Assembly (NCBI RefSeq): GCF_001039355.2
Contig: NW_019775724.1
Coordinates: 25,084-72,340, forward strand
Direction of reading: 5' to 3'
Origin: Lingula anatina
Lineage: Eukaryota > Brachiopoda > Lingulata > Lingulida > Lingulidae
Length of the DNA stretch: 47,257 nt
Positions 43,694 through 47,257 of this stretch are shown here, piece by piece. The notes below the pieces were generated by a model that ran no database searches, was not told where the DNA came from, and saw nothing but the letters and a program-made list of their open reading frames with translations. Made by a program: the position numbers and the translations under genes. Every line of letters begins with the position of its first letter. Within the stretch, counting starts at the first letter, position 1.

Positions 43694-44060
43694 CCGTGGT
43701 CATTTTCCTGGTTTTATTGCTTAGCTTTAACTGCAATGCACCCTACGACACAACGTTGGCAATTCGCCATTGCGTTGCTCTATCTCAAATAACATGACAA
43801 CGCCAAATTTTACTCAATGCAATCCTATAACATAGACTTGTGCCCGACCGCGAGAGAAGTTTCAATAGCAGATTTTAACCCCACCTCTCGTGAAATCTCG
43901 CTCCAATCCAGGTCTCGTTTGACGTCATCTGCTGCGCAGATGTTCAAAATAGGCTATCTCGGACCGTCCCTATTAACAAGACTGATGCCGTCAGAGGAAT
44001 GTGTGGTGGTGAGGCGTGGCGAGCGAAAGGGGAATAAATGCTATACAGTACGCAACTTTG
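43694..44060 (-). promoter_or_regulatory. CpG-richer promoter-like patch with a CRE
   Basis: More CpG than the surrounding sequence (ACCGCGAGAG, TCTCGTGAAATCTCGC) and a perfect TGACGTCA at 43920-43927, next to CTGCTGCGCAGATG. Could drive the candidate exon at 43693 on the minus strand. Confidence 0.3.
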
Positions 44061-44142
44061 ACTATCATACAAAATAGAGTGCTCCAGAAGAGCAATCTAG
44101 TGCATACAGTAAACGGGTGTTTTGTAAGTTCCCTATAGTTAC

Positions 44143-45445
44143 CTTTCTGGTCACAGGCTGTCCCTTCCCAGCCCACAGTACACACACAGAAACCGCTGTC
44201 ACACACACCACTGACGCAGGCACCACAGGAACCTGTATGAACCGGAGTGATATTGGCGTTAGTATTGCCACTTGTATTATAATTCAAAACATATCTAAAT
44301 TTTTATAAAAACACTATTATTATTATTATTATCATTATTGCACAGAGCAGTGGGTGTCACAGTTTCATACATATTTAAAAACGTGATTTTGTCAAACGCA
44401 TTTTAGAAACAAAAAGGAAAAGAAAAAAGTGGAAAAATATCCATAAAGACTTTGAATATCTTTTTGCTAAGATATGTGTCAATTCTACATGAGGCACTAA
44501 ATGGCCGCAAATTGTTTCCATAATGTCGAAAATGGGTTTCTTTTTCCTAATTTAGTCAGGTTTGATAATCTACACGTTTTTAGGCAAAAACGTGATGGAA
44601 ATATGAAATATTGTGTTTTGGTATTTAATTTGCATGAATTATGCGTGTCTCTACGGATAATTTTTTTGCTTCTTTTGCCCAAGGAACATTCATGCCAAGT
44701 TAGACATTTGTACAAAAAAATGCAGCGTTTGGCCCCTTAACAAGCCTACTATATATATGTGGGGCGTTGTCCAGGGTGACATATAACCCACCTATAGAGC
44801 AGTCAGTTCCAGTCCAGCCGTGGTTACATTGACAAGTGCTGTTCACACACCTCCCTTTACCATTACACTGACCAGGACAACCTGGCAATAACGTTACATT
44901 ATAAGACCACAGGCACAGATATGGTTGTATTTGCACTCAGGTTTGCATATTATTGTATACTTCTAGCAAAGGATATTTTACTTGAAATTCAGCAGTTAAA
45001 ATAACACAAAATAACACGGATATTAATAAACAATGCAATAAAGAATATGTGCACATGGAAGCTAATGCATGCGTTTTTAATATCCATTAATATTCTCAGT
45101 TCTATATATTGGTTATTTTATCTGATTGTGCCATTGTGTCTTTATATTTATCCAACCCTTTACGTGTTGCCAGAATGATTCAACAATAATAATAAAAGTC
45201 TGATATGGCGTGAATCTACAAAGTATGTTACCGTTTTGATGCCGTATATGTATATATTAATTTTTATTTAATTCAAGCAGATGAGGCAAGGAGTGGTGTT
45301 AGAGATTCTCTATATATTAATACTCACCTAGTTCATATGTTTCTTGGTTGGAGAAAGTGATATCTTTCGTGACCACGATGTCATAGACACACTCCTGCAG
45401 TAACACCCCCTCCAGTCCTTTCCCCTGACATACCGTCTCTGCAGC
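44143..45445 (-). CDS. secreted or surface protein with EGF-like repeats (three internal exons, both ends outside)
   Basis: Minus-strand exons 45445-45328, 44881-44792 and 44232-44143, joined in one frame by GT-AG introns. The two EGF exons are each 90 bp and start and end in phase 1, typical of exon-shuffled modules. Exon 1 encodes [20 protein letters not shown] then [11 protein letters not shown], a Cys-containing stretch like the end of the VWD/AMOP-type region in VWDE-like and mucin-like proteins. The EGF repeats read [18 protein letters not shown] and [16 protein letters not shown], each ending GW-G--C, the tenascin/teneurin type of six-cysteine repeat. A VWDE-like or mucin-like extracellular protein is my best guess. 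The 5' exons lie to the right beyond the window, or beyond the Tc1 copy; 3' exons were not found. Confidence 0.75.
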
Positions 45446-45745
45446 CTGAATATTGGGGTAATGACGGTATAGCATTATATAGGTTGCAAATGTTAATGTC
45501 ACCTACTCGGGCTCATCTTTACACCTTACCGACTATGCTGCTAATTTTAATAATCCAATGATTTGGGGTATTTGAAAATAATTGCAACAGTTTTCTAAAA
45601 CTATGCTGTAATGTAAAGCACAAGTGAAGCATATGCAACAATACCTGTATATAACAGTTCTTTATAATTTAATAAAAGTCTTCTTGAACAGACCGGTGTC
45701 ATATTAAGTATCTAATCAGATTGTTTATCATACGTTTACAGCATA

Positions 45746-46635
45746 CAGGGTTGCTACTTAATATGGAATATTTTTCATCATTGTTATTTTCGAGTGCTGA
45801 TTAAATTTTTTTGGGCTTGAGTCATTAAAAAAGTATGTCATCGAGTAATAATAACAGCCAGTCTTCTGTTGTGAGATATTTTGGTCAATGATATCAAATC
45901 TGACATAAGATGCCATTCAAAAGAAAGTAACACCCCCAGAAAACCATATCAACAGTTTGATGTCAGTATTAACTTTAAGCTAAGATATTAAAGAAAATGA
46001 TGTGATATGTGATATGTTACACAGTCAAAGAACTCACTACAGTAAATCATGAAAAGTCAGTAATTGCGGGTATGACCTCCAGCAGCCGCTTGCAGCGCCC
46101 TCATCCTACATGGCATACCCTGTGACACGTTTTTTAGAGTTTGGGTGGGGATATCATTCCACGCAGTGATATTTGCCTGTCGCAGTTCATCACTATTTAC
46201 CGGTCGATGACCATAGCTATTAATTGTGTGAGTTACTTTTGCCCAACGTTTTTCAATTGGGTTCATATCTGGAGAGTTTGCAGGCCAGGGCAGTTGCTGA
46301 ACCCATTGGTTTTGAAGAAAAACAGTGATTCGTCGGCCTCGATGTGGGGTTGCCCAGTCGTCTTGGTACACAAAGTTGTTCATGAAGATGACTCTTACCA
46401 ATCAAAGCATTGTTTGCTGTAGAATGTCTCTGTAGGAATCCTGAATGAGGTTGCCTCCTAGAAAAACCAACTGGTTCTGGGCACCGACATGAAATGCTCC
46501 CCAAACAGAGACGTTACCATCCCCTGCTTGCACTCTAGGCAGTACACAATCATCGTTTTATGCCCCTCGTACACGTCGGTGTAAACGGATTCGACCATCA
46601 ACCCTAAAAAATCCATATCTGGCCTCATCACTGAA
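45746..46635 (-). mobile_element. Tc1/mariner element, copy 2, truncated
   Basis: The left end CAGGGTTGCTACTTAATATG (45746 onward, after TA 45744-45745) matches the inverted right end of copy 1. The shared tail and transposase run to about 46635, where similarity stops abruptly, so the transposase N-terminus and the other inverted repeat are missing. Sits in or upstream of the EGF-repeat gene. Confidence 0.8.
46057..46632 (-). pseudogene. Tc1-type transposase, copy 2, broken
   Basis: The minus strand carries VYQDDWATPHR, MNPIEKRWAKV, NSYGHRPVNSDELRQANITA, WNDIPTQTL and the ending RALQAAAGGHTRNY. Frame changes occur near 46400-46500, and a FSDE-like site lies near 46620. In PIEKRW the Glu is kept but the usual Asn-Leu is changed. 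Clearly the same family as 29174-29940 but with different lesions. Confidence 0.8.
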
Positions 46636-46879
46636 AACGACGTGTGTTAAGATACTTCATGGTATATTACCACTTCACAGGATAAGAATTACTACTTCAT
46701 GATAGAAGGCGACTTCATTGGTTAAAAAATAAGGACCCTTAGGAGACTCCGTAGTATATTACCACTTCATGGTACATTGTATCCAAACATGTTTCAGTTC
46801 TGGTTGGATGTGGAAATTAGGCGTAAAGGTCGATATGATGTTTCATTCTAGACCTTGATCACTGCATGAAAAATCAGCT

Positions 46880-47257
46880 TTTATATATCCTGAAAGGCGA
46901 TCAAAAGGCCTCCTTTTATTCATCTTCTCACACCTTTCCTAGACCTTTCGTTTTTTTAGGAAAGGTGTAAAAGACGATCTTTTAAATGACTTTTGTATAA
47001 GTGAAAAGGTATACAAATGGCCCACTTTTCTTCACCTTTTCTCTACTCAAAAGTTTAACTTTCATAAACCTTTTGCTGCAAAAAGACGATCTTTTGCTTG
47101 AAGAAAAGGTATTCTCAAGTTCATCATTCATCAACTTTTTGCATGCTAAAAGACATATGAAAGACCCACTTTTCTCTACCTTTTCCTGCTAAAAAGTCCA
47201 ACTTTCAGATGCCTTTTGTGCAACTTTTCAGATACAAAAGATAACCTTTTCAAACCT
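46880..47257. repeat. AAAAGG/CCTTTT-rich tract, probable subterminal region of a DNA transposon
   Basis: Short motifs AAAAGGT and ACCTTTT, AAAGACGATCTTTT and CCCACTTTTC recur in both orientations at irregular spacing to the window edge, giving many small hairpins. The style resembles the subterminal regions of 26224-28204 but with a different motif. No ends or proteins seen. Confidence 0.5.

Noticed and set aside
43817-44077. Plus-strand 86-codon frame
   Set aside because: Explained by the CpG-richer patch; it overlaps the promoter-like region and has no recognisable motif.
1-47257. CRISPR arrays, operons, ribosome binding sites, prophage
   Set aside because: Spliced genes, poly(A) signals and the transposon types show animal nuclear DNA; the short repeats seen are microsatellites or transposon motifs, not spaced arrays.

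Overview
This is a stretch of animal nuclear DNA. It is AT-rich, with canonical GT-AG introns, poly(A) signals, microsatellites and many transposon relics. Three genes of animal core metabolism read clearly: the 3' part of the mitochondrial DNA polymerase gamma catalytic subunit (POLG), a complete glycosylated lysosomal membrane protein (GLMP) and a complete HMG-CoA reductase (HMGCR). A non-vertebrate animal, most likely a marine lophotrochozoan such as a mollusc, fits best. The reasons are Helitron-like elements with an internal tandem-repeat core (the layout known from bivalve 'pearl' elements), a Penelope-like retroelement, CR1/L2-like and Tc1 relics, and a secreted EGF-repeat gene. The species assignment is inference.

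Layout. 1-6540: POLG 3' half on the + strand (seven exons; its 5' part lies outside the window), with two Helitron-like copies and one other dispersed repeat. 6541-8311: convergent intergenic gap. 8312-13136: GLMP on the minus strand, six coding exons. Its first intron holds a TIR DNA transposon and, next to it, a 5'-truncated Penelope-like element with a 12-bp target duplication. 13137-14660: a divergent promoter region shared by GLMP and HMGCR, with an SRE-like site between CCAAT boxes, an E-box, a CRE and a CLEAR/M-box-like site. 14661-23396: HMGCR, 17 coding exons encoding a predicted 888 residues.

24042-34400 has no gene I can defend. It is a graveyard of DNA transposons: a 1.98-kb Harbinger-like element full of GGTTGCAA-type motifs, a Tc1 relic, and an ACGTTG-rich element holding a foldback and an assembly gap. 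It also has a 486-bp exact duplication meeting at a single N, which I read as an unmerged assembly overlap. 35034-37931 holds two exons of a multi-pass membrane protein (+ strand, 3' part not found), tentatively chitin-synthase-like. 37950-42830 contains a third Helitron-like copy, a LINE 3' end, a solo LTR with target duplication and a second N-separated duplication. 43500-45445 (minus strand) has a CpG-richer promoter-like patch with a candidate first exon, and three exons of a secreted or surface protein with two EGF-like repeats. The right end has a second copy of the Tc1 family and an AAAAGG/CCTTTT-rich tract.

No operons are involved; each gene is separate. The most interesting functional signals are the SREBP/NF-Y-like layout upstream of HMGCR together with conserved sterol-degradation lysines in the protein, and the nested structure of the transposons.
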